From: Botryosphaeria dothidea
Taxonomy: Eukaryota; Ascomycota; Dothideomycetes; Botryosphaeriales; Botryosphaeriaceae
Length of the DNA stretch: 64,000 nucleotides
Assembly (NCBI GenBank): GCA_011503125.2
Contig: WWBZ02000051.1
Coordinates: forward strand, 372,001-436,000
Reading direction: 5' to 3'
Position 1 is the stretch's first letter. Each line of letters starts with the position of its first letter. The position numbers and the translations under genes are program-made. Below, piece by piece: positions 36,354-48,040 of the stretch. The notes under the pieces were generated by a model. That model was given only the letters and a program-made list of their open reading frames with translations, did not search any database and was not told where the DNA came from.

Positions 36354-38236
36354 TTAACTACCACGACCAAATTTCACGTCTCGGCATTTGATCATCTCTA
36401 AAGCAAAATCATACGTAGGAAGCACAATCTTACCTTCAAACCCATCTAATTTCTTCCTAATCCATCGTGCGTATTCTTCGTCATCTTGTACGACATAGTA
36501 GGCTAAGCTGATAGGCATGAGCCATGAGAGGGCAGTGTCGTCCGATTTGGTGAAAGTGTCCAGGATGTATTCGAATGACCGGCAAATTTCCATCGCTGGC
36601 TGACGAAGACTTCGGGCCTGACCGGGAAGAAGGAGAGGAGTCCGTGGCATATTGGCGAAAATGTGGTCTTGTAGGTAGCTGTAATCGTCCGAAGATTGGT
36701 TTGACTGTGGAGAGCTGGCGGCAGGCGGAGAGGGTGAGGAATGTTGAGATGAGGGGGATGGAGAGGGGTATGGAAACGCAGCCGGACGCAGTTCGCCAAG
36801 GAACCGGAGGACCCAAAGGAGTACGGCATTATATAGACATATCTCATTGGCCTGGAGCCAATTCTTGTAATGCAAAGCCGTTTCCAGACCTGGAGGAATC
36901 TCGGATCGTTTGTAATCTGCGGGAGCCTTTGCTGGAACTTCGACAGCGGCATTCGGATTTCTGGCTTCCCAAGCCCAGCGCCAATGATATAGTTCTTGCA
37001 AACTCTTCTCAACGCGAGTCAATAAGCCTAACCGTAGTGGAATGTCGTTTGTGGCTTTGAAGGTCATCTCGTCCTCGAGGAACCCCGGAACATCGCAGAG
37101 CACGTCAAGGAGCGCGTTGCTTGGACTCTTTGCTGCTGGATCGAGTGCCCAAGGAATGATTTTCCACTTGCTTTCTTCGAAAAAAGTGCGCTTCCGTTCG
37201 AGGAGAGACTTGGATATCTGAGGAGAGCCGTCAGTGGAAGCTCTGACTATCACGAGCGGGTGAGGACTACCAATAGGTCTCTGGTTGCCTCGAATGCACT
37301 TAGCCATGGCTGATGCTGGAATTTTTCCGGACCGCAAAGAAGGAGCAATTGCTTGAGACCGTCATGGTGGCTGAAATCGGCATTTTTAGTGACAGAGAAC
37401 TGACCACTGATCAGCACCGTATCCACTCAGATCACAGAGATTTGGAGATTCAACGCACATTATACATCAACAATACCATTACTGGGACAATGTATTTTCC
37501 AGCGTTCTTCTGGTCGACTTTCGAGAGTTCTTTGATTAACAGGCGCAGAGAGGCTCCATACTCGCTAGAACCCTTGTCCTGGATCTTTTTCTGACGCTGA
37601 GAATTGCCGAAGAAACCGAGAGCAAGGGCCCTGCAGGCTGAGAGGGACATGTCATCAATGCGGCCTTTGGCGGCGAGTTGCAGCCAGGGTCGACCAAAGC
37701 TGCTGTAGACAAGGTTGGAGAAGGTGAAGGAGAAGGCCATGTCCTCCATGAAGCTATCGAGGCCTAGCTCTTGGGGCACGGAGGGGAAGTAGTAGGCGAA
37801 CTGCTGCTTTCGCCGCACAACGGCACGCTGATCCGGAGCATCTTGGGGCTTCTGCTGGATTTGAGCGCGGGCCTTGGCGAGAGCTTTTGCGCGGGCAGCT
37901 GGCGGAGCAGGAGAAGCAGAAGCGGAGGATTCGCTGCTGGATGATGACGAAGACGGGCCAGCGGCGGTATGAATCAGGAAGTGGATAGGCTTTTTGTAGC
38001 CTTGGCAGGTATAGCCCGACTTCTCGCAGCGGAGGCACGTGGGCTTACGCTCGTCTGGGCGGCCTGGTGTCAGCGGATGTCTGGGTGCGGCACGGCATGA
38101 TCATCACGCACCGCATTTGATGTGTCTCGCACGGCACGTGTGGCAGCCGCTGAGAAGCGGAAGCGCGTTAGCTGTCAAAACGAGCGCGCGGTTGGAGAGA
38201 GGCGACTGACCTGCTGCGGCCCGGAACCCCCACCAT
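36354..38236 (-). CDS. Zn2Cys6 (Gal4-type) fungal transcription factor
   Basis: Five exons: 38211-38236, 38112-38149, 37459-38063, 37271-37399 and 36354-37217. They give 553 residues in frame. The binuclear zinc cluster sits at the very N-terminus with cysteines at 11, 14, 21, 31, 34 and 41 (C-x2-C-x6-C-x9-C-x2-C-x6-C), spread over the first three exons. The sequence before it (MVGVPGRSSGCHTC) is the common fungal start and fixes the initiation codon. An Ala/Lys/Gln-rich linker follows, then the helical regulatory domain typical of fungal Zn-cluster factors (near residues 220-265, including HHDGLKQLLLLCGPEKFQ). A Pro/Ser-rich insert separates it from the C-terminal helices. The DNA target is unknown. 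It is the only regulator in the accessory block and could control its neighbours, but nothing shows that directly. Confidence 0.92.
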
Positions 38237-41200
38237 CGACGCGGCTTGGGCGGACGGCAGTCATGCAAGGGGCTGTGGGCAGAGGGATGGGGCGCGTGAA
38301 GAATGATATACTGGTCGGGACGGCGATGGCAGGGTGGGCGAGGCTTGAAGGCTCAGGCCGCATGGCACATCAGTAACGGTTCGCTCCCGCTGGGCTGGGC
38401 GCGGCAGTTGGGGGCCAAGCAGCGCATAAATATAGTGACCGCTACACCGAGTCAGGGCGGGCGCAAATCGCAGACAGGGCGAGGACTGGGTAGATTGGCG
38501 ACGGAGCAGCGTGAGTCGTTGGCCGGGTGTGCGGCTGGCTGAGCGGGGAGGAGGCAGGCAGGCAGGCAGGCAGGCAGTTGTTTCCTGGCGCTCGAAAAGC
38601 GGCGGCCCGATCTCATTGGCGCCGCCCGCCAGCGCGCGCCCGCCGCCGCCCACACGAACCCTGCCAAGTCAATTTCCATATTATGCCTCGCCGCACGCCG
38701 GGGAAACAGTCGCTCGCTTGATTTATACCAGGACCCCGAGTCCAAGCCCAGGCGCGACCCGCCACCCGCCACCCCCGACCGTTGTCCCGTCCGCCTCCGC
38801 CTCCGCGTCCGTCCTGCCGCCGCCGTCCCGCCCGCTGCTGACTGCAGTGCGCCGAACGCCAGGCCCAAGGCCGTGTCGAAACCACGGGCCCAGGGCCCCC
38901 CGCTGACCCTCTGTGATAGGGCCGCACCTCGCCAACCGCTGCGCATCTCATCCGCCGTTCTCCACGCGACTGCGCGATCCTGCAGAGTCTAGGCCCTCGC
39001 CGTAGCCGGCCCGATCCTCCCGTTGAGACTCTCACCACCATCTGTCCCTCGCGGTGTCGGAGTGCGCTCCGACTTCGCCCAATTGGGACATTGCGCCAGC
39101 GCTACGACGGTGTAAATAATAATAAGGCCCTGCTGTTTCCCCTGGCGATTCTTTGCTGCATTGTCGACGCTCCTTCACGTGCTGCTCAAGCCGACCCAAC
39201 AGCCCACAATCTCGCCTAGAAATCCCCTCTTGGCTGCAGGCCGACGACTCCGCACACCTGACGCTTCTCCCCTCGGATGTGCTGGGACCGCTATCTCTTC
39301 ACCACATGCGACAACGCTGCCTCAACTGCCGAACTAGGCCCAAGCAACGTCTTGCCGCCGGCATTTTCTGACGCCTCCTCGCAAATTTCGATCGTCCTTT
39401 TCAGCTCCGTCCTGCTGCTAGGTTTCTCTGCCACAGTTGCTTTCTTTACTTTGCAGATCTCAAGGCTTTCCTTTTCCATCCTGGCCAAAGCGAGCAAAGT
39501 AGCGCCATGATCGACGCTTGGAGGCCTTTCTGGCTGTGTGTATGCACATCTTCGAGCCTCCCTGCTTTTGATTTTCCGATCATACTTCTCCTTCACAATT
39601 CATGCGTGAACTTTATTCAACACCATATTTCCTTGTCATCGTTGATCATTCCCTTGATCGCCGCCGGGCCGTATTGGAAGGATTCCGAAAAGCCAATGCT
39701 TCCAAGAGTACGGCGCAAACAACTCAAAATCCGGCTTCTGCGGTGTCACGCGAGATTTCAGGAATCCATTGCTGCAATATTATTGCCCCCAGGAGCAACG
39801 ATCAAGCGCAAACGCCCTGCGCTTCATCTAGCGATCTGCGGATCCAACCGGCTTTGGAAATGTCAAGCGAGCTAAGCGCGGTCCGCCATACAGTCATGAC
39901 AAAAAACAACGCAGAGTTTGCCGGCAATCCAGCAGGAGGGACAAGTCCACTGATGGGCCACATGCTCCACCACAAATGCCCACATCGTTTCTTTGGCCGG
40001 GACCAGGGTCCATCTCCGCTGCTACCCACCTCGTGTTATCACTTATCAATCGGATTGATCCCAGAGGGGCTGACCTAATTTTCCGTGTTCGTGTTGGACT
40101 CTGTCTCTTTTCCGTCCAGATCCTGGAGAACACCGCCAGTCGAGTTTCGGGACGCGGGACCGATGATCTGCGACTGGCCTCTTGAACCACGCTTTACCAC
40201 ATTTGTGGCTCAACTACCTCTCCCCATGCCTCTGTCTCGGTCAGCGTGAAACAAATAGTTCTTTTTCCTTCAGGTCTGTGTCAGCTTGGAGCTGCAGCAA
40301 ATATTCCTGCTTTTTCCACGCTGGTTCTTCTGACTCGGAAATAACCCTGGCCAAGATCCTGACAGCTTTCCCCGCGTATGACGAACGTATCAACCAAGCA
40401 AGCAAGCCTGTGAGATTTTATTCCCGCACCTTTTCCGGGCTGGATGATCTTAGATGCAATAACGGTCTCCGAAGCCGACCTCCGATTTAAAGTAGTAAAG
40501 CGGCCCCATTTCCTATTAGAAAGGTACGCCCGAGTGAACCCACATTGCTGTCACTCGGCATCGCTTGATGACCCGTCGCAATTGCCGACTTGGCAGGTCC
40601 GGCTCCGCAATGTTAGAGTGGCATAGGGTAACTTCCAACCTGACTGCATCATCACAGACTGGACCGCATCAGCAGGCACAGTGTCTTATTTCATTGTCTC
40701 ATGAGTCTTCCTAACATGTGGGTTTATTTGCATCATTGGTCGTCAGAATGGCCGCCAGCGGTAAGACAATGTATCTGAGTGGGAGCACAAAGCAGCCTCC
40801 CGCCATTTCATAAAAGTCAAGAAACACAAAAACAAAATGAAGGAATTATGCTCCACAAGACAGTAAGTTCAAAATCAAGAGCAAAGCAAGAAACAAAAAA
40901 AGAGTAGTCAAGCTAAGGAGAACTCACGGTGTGACGCGGTTTTCTTTTTCGTTGGAAGCGTTGTTTAACTGCGAGATTTTTCTGGGAGTCTACGCGCTTT
41001 CTTCTCCTCGATTAACGTGCCCCGCAAATTCACCTTGCATTAATGAATCATTTTCTTCTTTCAAAGCGTGCATGCTGTATACTCCTGCGTCTGATCATCG
41101 ATCCCCCCCCCCAATGATCGCCGGGCGCCCAAAGCATCTACTTGTCAGAAAATTCTGATCTGTGTGAAAAGTCGTACGAGATCTCCAGGCCGACCGCTCT

Positions 41201-42302
41201 TCTAAACTGCTGCTACGCCCCATATCTGCCTAGACGAGTGCTCGGCGCCGCACGCTCGGCATGCCTTCCGTCGGGTGTGGCGCTTGCCGGTCGTGCATGT
41301 GCATCGGGTGCACTGCTTTGATCGGGCAGGGGGACCCGACGTTATCAATTACCGAGGCGTGAGTGGTGGCAGCAAGAGAGCTACGGTGTTATGTGGGAAC
41401 ACATTGTACATCAACTCGATGCAATTCCGTTGCCAGGATAGCGGAGCAGCTAGGAGTTTCTCACGACCGCCCGCACGCCTCACAGGATTTCTTTCACCCA
41501 TATACGCCCCTTCTTTACAGTGGAATTAGCGCGAAGGGCCGGGCTGTCGTATGTAGCCACCGACTACACGCAAATACGCCCATCTTTCGGCCTAGAAAAG
41601 AGGCCATTTCATCAGCAATCAACACGGCACTCCACAGAACGCACAGCAATCTTCAAGTACTGCGTGGATTCTTTTGCAGGAATACTTTACGATATGCCAC
41701 TAATCCAGGACCCTGGCAACCAGTCCGAATAATAACCCTTTACACCAAATTTCAGACCCAAATGTCAAAAAACCCCTCATTATCCAAGGACAAACGCCAT
41801 AGAGAGACCTATCCCCAAATACGACGTAGAGAAGGGAACAAGAAAGGAGAGTCTGGTAATGCCAAAGTCTCAAACACACAAAAGCCTCCCAGAGCTTTCC
41901 CCATGGTCTCGTTAGCAAAGAAAAGAAAAGGGGAGACTATTCTCTCCCGTATCGAAAAATTGACCCATAGGCCCCGAAACAAAGAATGAAAATAAAAACA
42001 AACACCATGAGCAAATCTCTCCTTTCCGGAGCATGATGATAGCGGTGTTGCAAGAAAAGAAGAAGAAAAACGCCGTTTCCCAATGCCTTCCACAAGAGAT
42101 ATAAATCCACCAACAAACCAAAACTTCTCTTCCCCGTTCCCCCATTTACTTGTAAACGAAGAGGATCATAACAAAGGAAATTATTTTCGTGTCGGTAATG
42201 ATCGGACGCCGCTTTGTTTTGTTCTCGTAGAAGCCTGCGACGAAGGCTTTCTGCTCATCTCATGCACGCACATCTCCGGTAGTCGTGGCAAGAGAGAATC
42301 TC
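38237..42302. other. 4-kb region without a supported gene
   Basis: The left part (38240-39100) is very GC-rich and probably the promoter of the Zn2Cys6 gene. The middle (39100-40700) has alternating pyrimidine tracts and several short plus-strand frames (39277-39510, 39602-40078, 40182-40490) with intron-like signals but no protein-like continuity. The right end (41700-42300) is purine-rich on the plus strand, as expected for the nimA 3' UTR read in reverse. A non-coding transcript is possible but unsupported. Confidence 0.4.
38553..38577. repeat. GGCA tetranucleotide microsatellite
   Basis: About six tandem copies of GGCA (AGGC) in the GC-rich region upstream of the transcription factor gene. 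Confidence 0.85.
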
Positions 42303-44734
42303 TCATCTCAGCCCACCAACAGCAACCCTCAACCCCGCGCCCCTCTTGAGAAACGGACTGGGACAATCCGCACTGTCCTGATCCCACTGCGGGGCCGGCG
42401 CCGTCAACACGGCGCTGCTCGACTTCCTCGCGGGCACGTTCTCGCAGCCGTCAAGGCCGCTGCTGCTGCGGCGATCCGACGAAGACGCCTTGCCCTGCGC
42501 CAGCTCGACCAGGGTGCGGCCGGCGACGAGGCTGTTGGCGGCAGCGGCAGCGGCGACCTTCTGGCGCAGCAGCGCCGCCGTGTTGGCGCCCTTCTTGCTG
42601 CGCAGCGCCGTCGATGCCGTGTCGCGCGCGAAGCCGGCACCGTCGTCCATGCTGCCCGTGCTGTTCTTGCGGACGGGCGAGCCGCCTTCGCTGCCGGGGA
42701 CGGGCACCTTGGTGCGCTTGCGCGCGGGCGAGGTGGCGACGACGGGGACGGTCGAGGTGGGGCGGGCGCGGCCGGTGGGCGCGCCGGCGCCCATGCGGAG
42801 GAGGTTGGGAGCGGAGGGGTTGCGGTTGGGCGCCGGCCCGTTGCGGGCGAGCAGGTTGCGGCGGGTGAAGAGGTGGGCGGCCGGGTTGGGGGCGTTGTTG
42901 GCCGCGAGGACCTTGAAGGGGTCGTTGTCGGGGCTCTTGCGGGCGCTGTTGGTGCTGCGCGGACGCGTGGGCGAAGGCAGCGCGGGGAGATCGTCGTCCT
43001 CCATCTCGTCTTCGACGTCCGAGGCGCCGTTCGGGCTCGAGTAGGCGGTGGGCGAGACGGGGTCGGACATGTTCGTCGGTTCCCAGCGCTCGGCTGCGGC
43101 GGCGAAGATGTTGCGGCGAGTCTTGGGCTCCGCATTCTGCGCGTTGCGGCGCGGGCTCAAGCTGAGACCGGCAAGGGAGATGGGAGAGGGATCTGCCATC
43201 TGAATGTCCATTGGTGAGGCGGCAACCTCGTTGAAGGCAGTAGTGTGGGCACGCTGGAACGCGGACCTTGCGGGCCTCTTCTCGGGAGTGGTGGCCCTGG
43301 GCTTCGGCTGCTTGGGGGGCGACTCCTCGAGCGAGAAGGAGGAGATGTCGGTCTGTGACGGGAATTCGGAAGTCTCGCCTAGGGTGCTGATTGACTGGGC
43401 TGCGTCCAATGTGGGCGTGGACGAGCGCTCTGCCGCATGGTTCTGCTGCAACTTCCAAGCATGCATACGGCGCTCCACTTCCTCCGCTACGCGTTTGTTG
43501 ACCTCCTCATCAAAAGACTTTCGTAAACGTTCCAACTCCGTGTTGATGTGACGGTCAATCTCCAACCTGGCCTTCACCTCCCACTCGCGACGCAGTTGGT
43601 TGTCGACAGAAATGCGCATGTCATCCCTCTCCTTCTCCAGTGAGGCAACCTTGTCCTTCAGTTCCCTCTCGACCAGCTTCGTCGCCTCACGCTCCTTCTT
43701 CAGCAGCTGACCCATCTGTACGACCTCCTGCTCCTTGCGCATGAGCTTCACAATGGGAAGGTTCAACAACTGCGCCGTCTCGGGCCTCTTGGTGTGGTCG
43801 ACCTTCAAGCAGCTTTCCACTACTCGCCTGAGATCAGGGGAATAGACGTTGGGAATAGTCTCGAACTGGCCACGACGAATTTTCTGAATCAGATCAAAGT
43901 GAGTCTTCGCATCGAACGGAGGCTTCTGAGCGCAAAGCTCATAGATGATGCAGCCTAACGCCCAAATGTCGGAAGATGCGGTGTACTTCTCCGACATGCA
44001 GATTTCAGGTGACATGTAGTAAGGAGTTCCGACGTAGGTGGATGCGAAGTCGTGAGATTGCAAGATCTTGGACAGGCCGAAGTCACCAAGCTTGACCGAG
44101 TTGTCCTCGCCGAGGAAGACGTTCTCAGGCTTGAGGTCGCGGTGGAGGATCATGATGTGACGTTGCTTCTCCTTGACGGGGATGGCATCGTTACCCAGGC
44201 CCATGACGTTCCTGCCAGCCTCAGGTGGATCCTGTCCATAGTGGCAGCGATAGAGAGCGGTGCAGAGTTGCGAGAAGATACTCCAGACAAACTCCTCATC
44301 GGCATACTGGCGCTTCGACTTGAGACGCTTGATGACCTGACCAAGATCGCCGTTGCCGCAGTATTCCATGTAGACGTGCAGGTCGTGTGAGGACTTGAGG
44401 TGGACGCGGTCGATGTACTGGACGATATTGGGATGGCGCAATTCCTTGAGGATGGAGAGCTCGGCCTGCAATTGCTCCTTCTCCTTGGTGGACATCTTGG
44501 AATAGCTGATCTCCTTGCGACACAAGACCTGCGACGGCGGGTTAGCAGGGCGACGGCGACGGTGCGGTCGCAATGAATGCACTCACATAGCCGTCCGTCT
44601 TCCTCCGCACCTTGCGGATCACGCCAAAGGAGCCCTGGCCTGGTGGATGGTTAGCTATCGGAAGCGAAGGGTTAAAGCATTCCTTCGGACATACCGATCT
44701 TCTCGAGAACGTCGTACTTGTCGTCGTCGGACAT
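42303..44734 (-). CDS. nimA: NIMA-family mitotic protein kinase
   Basis: Serine/threonine kinase of the NIMA/Nek family, required in filamentous fungi for entry into mitosis. Exons 44695-44734, 44587-44639 and 42303-44528 give 772 residues. The start (MSDDDKYDVLEKIG) is the standard NIMA N-terminus. Glycine loop GQGSFG near 14-19; catalytic Lys36 in the CRKE motif; HRDLKPEN at 160-167; DFG at 180-182; activation-loop VGTPYY with Thr199. The kinase domain is followed by a long coiled coil (about 300-400) and a disordered Ser/Pro-rich tail with several S/T-P sites, in line with cell-cycle phosphorylation and PEST-type turnover known for NIMA. Introns: 55 nt (44640-44694) and 58 nt (44529-44586), the first splitting the glycine-loop codon. 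Divergent from the ankyrin-BTB gene with a 0.7-kb spacer. Large plus-strand open frames over the 3' half are shadows. Confidence 0.95.
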
Positions 44735-45442
44735 GGTGTATGTGTGCTGGGTATCGCTGCTGGGTATGGTTAGGTGGGGAGGAAGAAAGACGACGGTGAT
44801 GGATTATGCTGCTCAAAACATGCTGTCGCAGGAGGTCGTGGTGGTGGTGCAGGTGTTTGCGGCGGGTGCTGCTGGTGTTAGTAGTCGTGGGCGCCGGTGC
44901 GGGAGGTCAAGCTCGAAAGGTAAAATGGTAAACAGTGAGTAAACGAATTGGCCGCCCGTCGCCCCGGCAGCGGGTCACGTGCGCTGCATCGCTGTCGCAA
45001 GCAGCGCTAGCGTTGCGGCCTGCGTCATAGCTCTCGCGCCTCGCACGCGGCTGCGGCGGGGGGCCTGCTGAAATCGAAGCCAGACGAAGCCTGCGATCGC
45101 TCACAGCTCCAGCTCCTCTGCTGTGCCTGCTGCAACGAAAAAGCACAACAGACGTCAGATGCCGCCGCCCTCTCGCGCCGTCAGCCGCATCCTCTGTGCG
45201 CTCCGGCTGCACGCATGTTGCCTCGTCGATTCCCTCCACCCAGCGTGAGTCCGGAGCTCTCGCGTCGCGCGAGCTCTTTTTGCCTGGGGAACGATTGCTC
45301 GCGCTGCTGCGCTGTTCCCGATTATGTCATCGACCGTTAATCACCGCAATCGCGATACGCCACTGTCCCTCCGCTCCACGCTGCAGTGCTCTCGCCCAGC
45401 ACCCGCATCTCCACTTTCTTTTGCCAGTGCTTCCCTGCCACA
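44735..45442. promoter_or_regulatory. Divergent promoter region of the NIMA kinase and BTB genes
   Basis: 708 bp between divergent start codons. It contains a GGTCACGTG E-box-type element near 44973-44981 and pyrimidine tracts before the BTB start. No gene. Confidence 0.55.
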
Positions 45443-47520
45443 ATGGTCGTTCCTAAGCACGAGCTGGAGGCTGCCCTCCACGAGGAGAACAAGGCCATCC
45501 GCGCCGGCAAGCTCAAGGAAGACAATCCTCTCGATTTCAGCGAAGACTTCCGACTGCTATGCGATGCTTGTCGTCGCGGAGACCTGAAATTATGCCAGGA
45601 GCAGCTCTCTAAGGGTGTGAACATCAACGCCAGGGACCAATTCGACTACACTCCTCTGATTCTGGTATGCACACTCCGTGCCCCGCACCAAAATCATTTT
45701 GCCCTCCATTCGCCACTTTCGTGGAATTACTCATTGAACAATTGTCTGATTGCTCCTAGGCTAGTCTGTGTGGACACTATGAAGTTGTGCAGCATCTACT
45801 CGAGTCCGGAGCTCTTTGTGAGCGCGATACTTTCCAGGGCGAACGCTGCTTGTACAATGCTCTGAATGACCGCATACGGAACCTGCTTCTTTCCTACGAT
45901 TATTCCAAATCCACCGATCCGCTCCAACCTTTCGCCGCACACGTAACGTCACTCCTGACCAGAGACACGCCGAATACCTCGGATATTACAGTTATCGCCG
46001 CCGATAGGGAATTGGCCTTGCACAAATTGATCCTGGCTGCGAGATCACCCTATTTTGCGAAGAAGCTCGCCGATGCTCCCGAGACCAAAACCACCAACTT
46101 TTCATCAGATAAAATACCCGCTCAATCGCTGGAGGCAGTGATTCGCTACCTGTACTTCTCTGAAGTGGCGCCAGATTTTGGGGACGGCGACGAGGAGCAG
46201 ATTATATTGACAGGTATAGACAAACTAGGGAAGAAGCTTCAAATCGAGCATCTTTTCCAGCATATTCTTGAGAGCAATGATAGGCGGCTAGCACGCCAAA
46301 GGCGGACGGATGAAGTCAACCGGGGAAGAGATCAGATTGAGGGTTGGTTCAAGGAAAACGTATTGAAGCACAAGATGGTTGTCGACACGGCACAGGCGGA
46401 CAATGTAAAATGGGACAGGAACAACCGGATATTCGCAGACGTCCTGCTACGCGCCGACGAAGACTACTTCGATGAGGACGAGGACGACGCCACCACCTCG
46501 ACGCCGTCAACGCCAAACTCAGATGTGCCAAAAGTCCGCAACACCCTCGGCCCTCTTAACGGCATCCCCATCGGCCCCAACGCAGGACGCTCGCGCTCTC
46601 CCTCGCAGCACCGCCAACCGCGCAAATCCGTCCTCTACCCAGTCCACCGCTCCATGCTCATCCGCTCCGAATTCTTCCTCACCATGTTCTCATCCGGCTT
46701 CCGCGAAGCCCAGCAGACGCCCTACCTGCAAGTCATCCCGATCGACTGCTCGCCGCGCGTGCTCGAGATCGTGCTTACCTTCCTCTACACCGAGCGCGCC
46801 GACTTCCCGCTCGACGTGGCCATCGACGTGCTCTTCACAGCCGACCTGCTCTGGCTCGAAAAGCTCAAAGTCCGCGCTGCCCAGATCATCAGCACGCTCG
46901 GCAACGGCAACACCTCGACCGTCGAAGCCGAGAACCCCCGTGGCGAGCACTCCAAAGAGGACGACGAGCCCCTCGACATCTACGACGTCGTCCGCGCCGG
47001 CTGGGACACGCGCGTCCAGCGCCTCGAGGAGTTCGGCGCCCGCTACATCGCGAATCGCCTCGAGCGCTACATCGACGACCCGGACTTCGCCGAGCTCGTC
47101 CAGGAAAGCGCCAACCGCGTCAAGGCGCGCCAGGAGACGGACACCGTCGAGCTGATCGACGACATCCGCTACTACCTCTCCGAGCGCTTCCGCCTGCGCT
47201 TCGAGGATGCGGGCCTGGAGGAGATGATGGACGAGGAGGGCGAGATTGATCCGGAGGCGGCGGCTGCGATTGCTGCGGCTGCTTCGCAGGACGACGGAAA
47301 GGCCGAGGGCGGTGACGCCGTCGTGCCGCCGACGAAGGAGATGGAGAATCTGAATGTTGGCGACGGCGATGAGGCGGCGAAATTGGCGGCGCAGGCGGGC
47401 GCCATCAGGACGCTGGACGGCGAGCTCGCCGGCGATGAGTTCGCGCAGGATGCTATGAACTACCAGATCCTGCTTGGGAAGATCGATCGGCTGCTGGAGA
47501 CGCTTAAGTTGGATGCTTAA
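45443..47520 (+). CDS. Ankyrin repeat and double BTB/POZ domain protein (ABTB1/Btb3-like)
   Basis: Exons 45443-45664 and 45760-47520 give 660 residues; the 95-nt intron falls inside the ankyrin segment. Order of parts: ankyrin repeats at about 30-105 (LLCDACRRGDLKLC... and DYTPLILASLCGHYEVVQHLLESG); first BTB domain from about 150 (SDITVIAADRELALHKLILAARSPYF); a linker with an acidic stretch and Ser-Pro motifs; a second BTB from about 360 (LYPVHRSMLIRSEFF) with its BACK-like helical extension; and an acidic, Ala-rich C-terminus. ABTB1-type proteins, including S. pombe Btb3, are candidate substrate adaptors for Cul3 ubiquitin ligases. That role here is by homology of architecture only. Confidence 0.92.
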
Positions 47521-48040
47521 GTTGGGGTGGTCGGATGGCGGATTATTCGCTGTATCTTGGAATGGGGAGTTAGGATGCATCTGGTTCCCAGTCCTCCCGG
47601 CTTTGGATCTAGCAGGGGAGGATGTGCAATGGGAAAGAAGAAAATAGACATGCGCAAATGACCGAATGGAAATGATGAGATGAGTTTCTCGAATGCGGAT
47701 GTGCGGGTCTCAGCAGACGTGAATTATTCCGTCGTGACATTTCTTCATTGACTTCGCGCAGCTCATAGTTATCAGGATGGGTGTCGTTCTCCTGAATGGA
47801 AAGGCTCTCGTGCATCCTTCTCCGAGATCGTTGAGATGGGACTACTGTGCTCACACATCTCGTGGACGTCTTCGGTGATACGGAAATAATGAGGCAAGCA
47901 TGCAAAATCTGGGATCAAAAGATTCTTCACGCATGACATCCTTCAACTTCATATGCAAATACAATTTCATTCAGCTACCTCAAGTCATCACAATGTAGTC
48001 AAGCAAACACCAGAACACGCCAGCGCTACAAAGCAATGCA
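47521..48040. other. Convergent intergenic region
   Basis: 520 bp between the 3' ends of the BTB gene and MRS6. Nothing recognisable beyond likely UTR sequence. Confidence 0.5.

Noticed and set aside
42285..43217. 310-codon plus-strand open frame over the nimA 3' half
   Set aside because: Antisense shadow; the minus-strand kinase frame is clearly the real gene.
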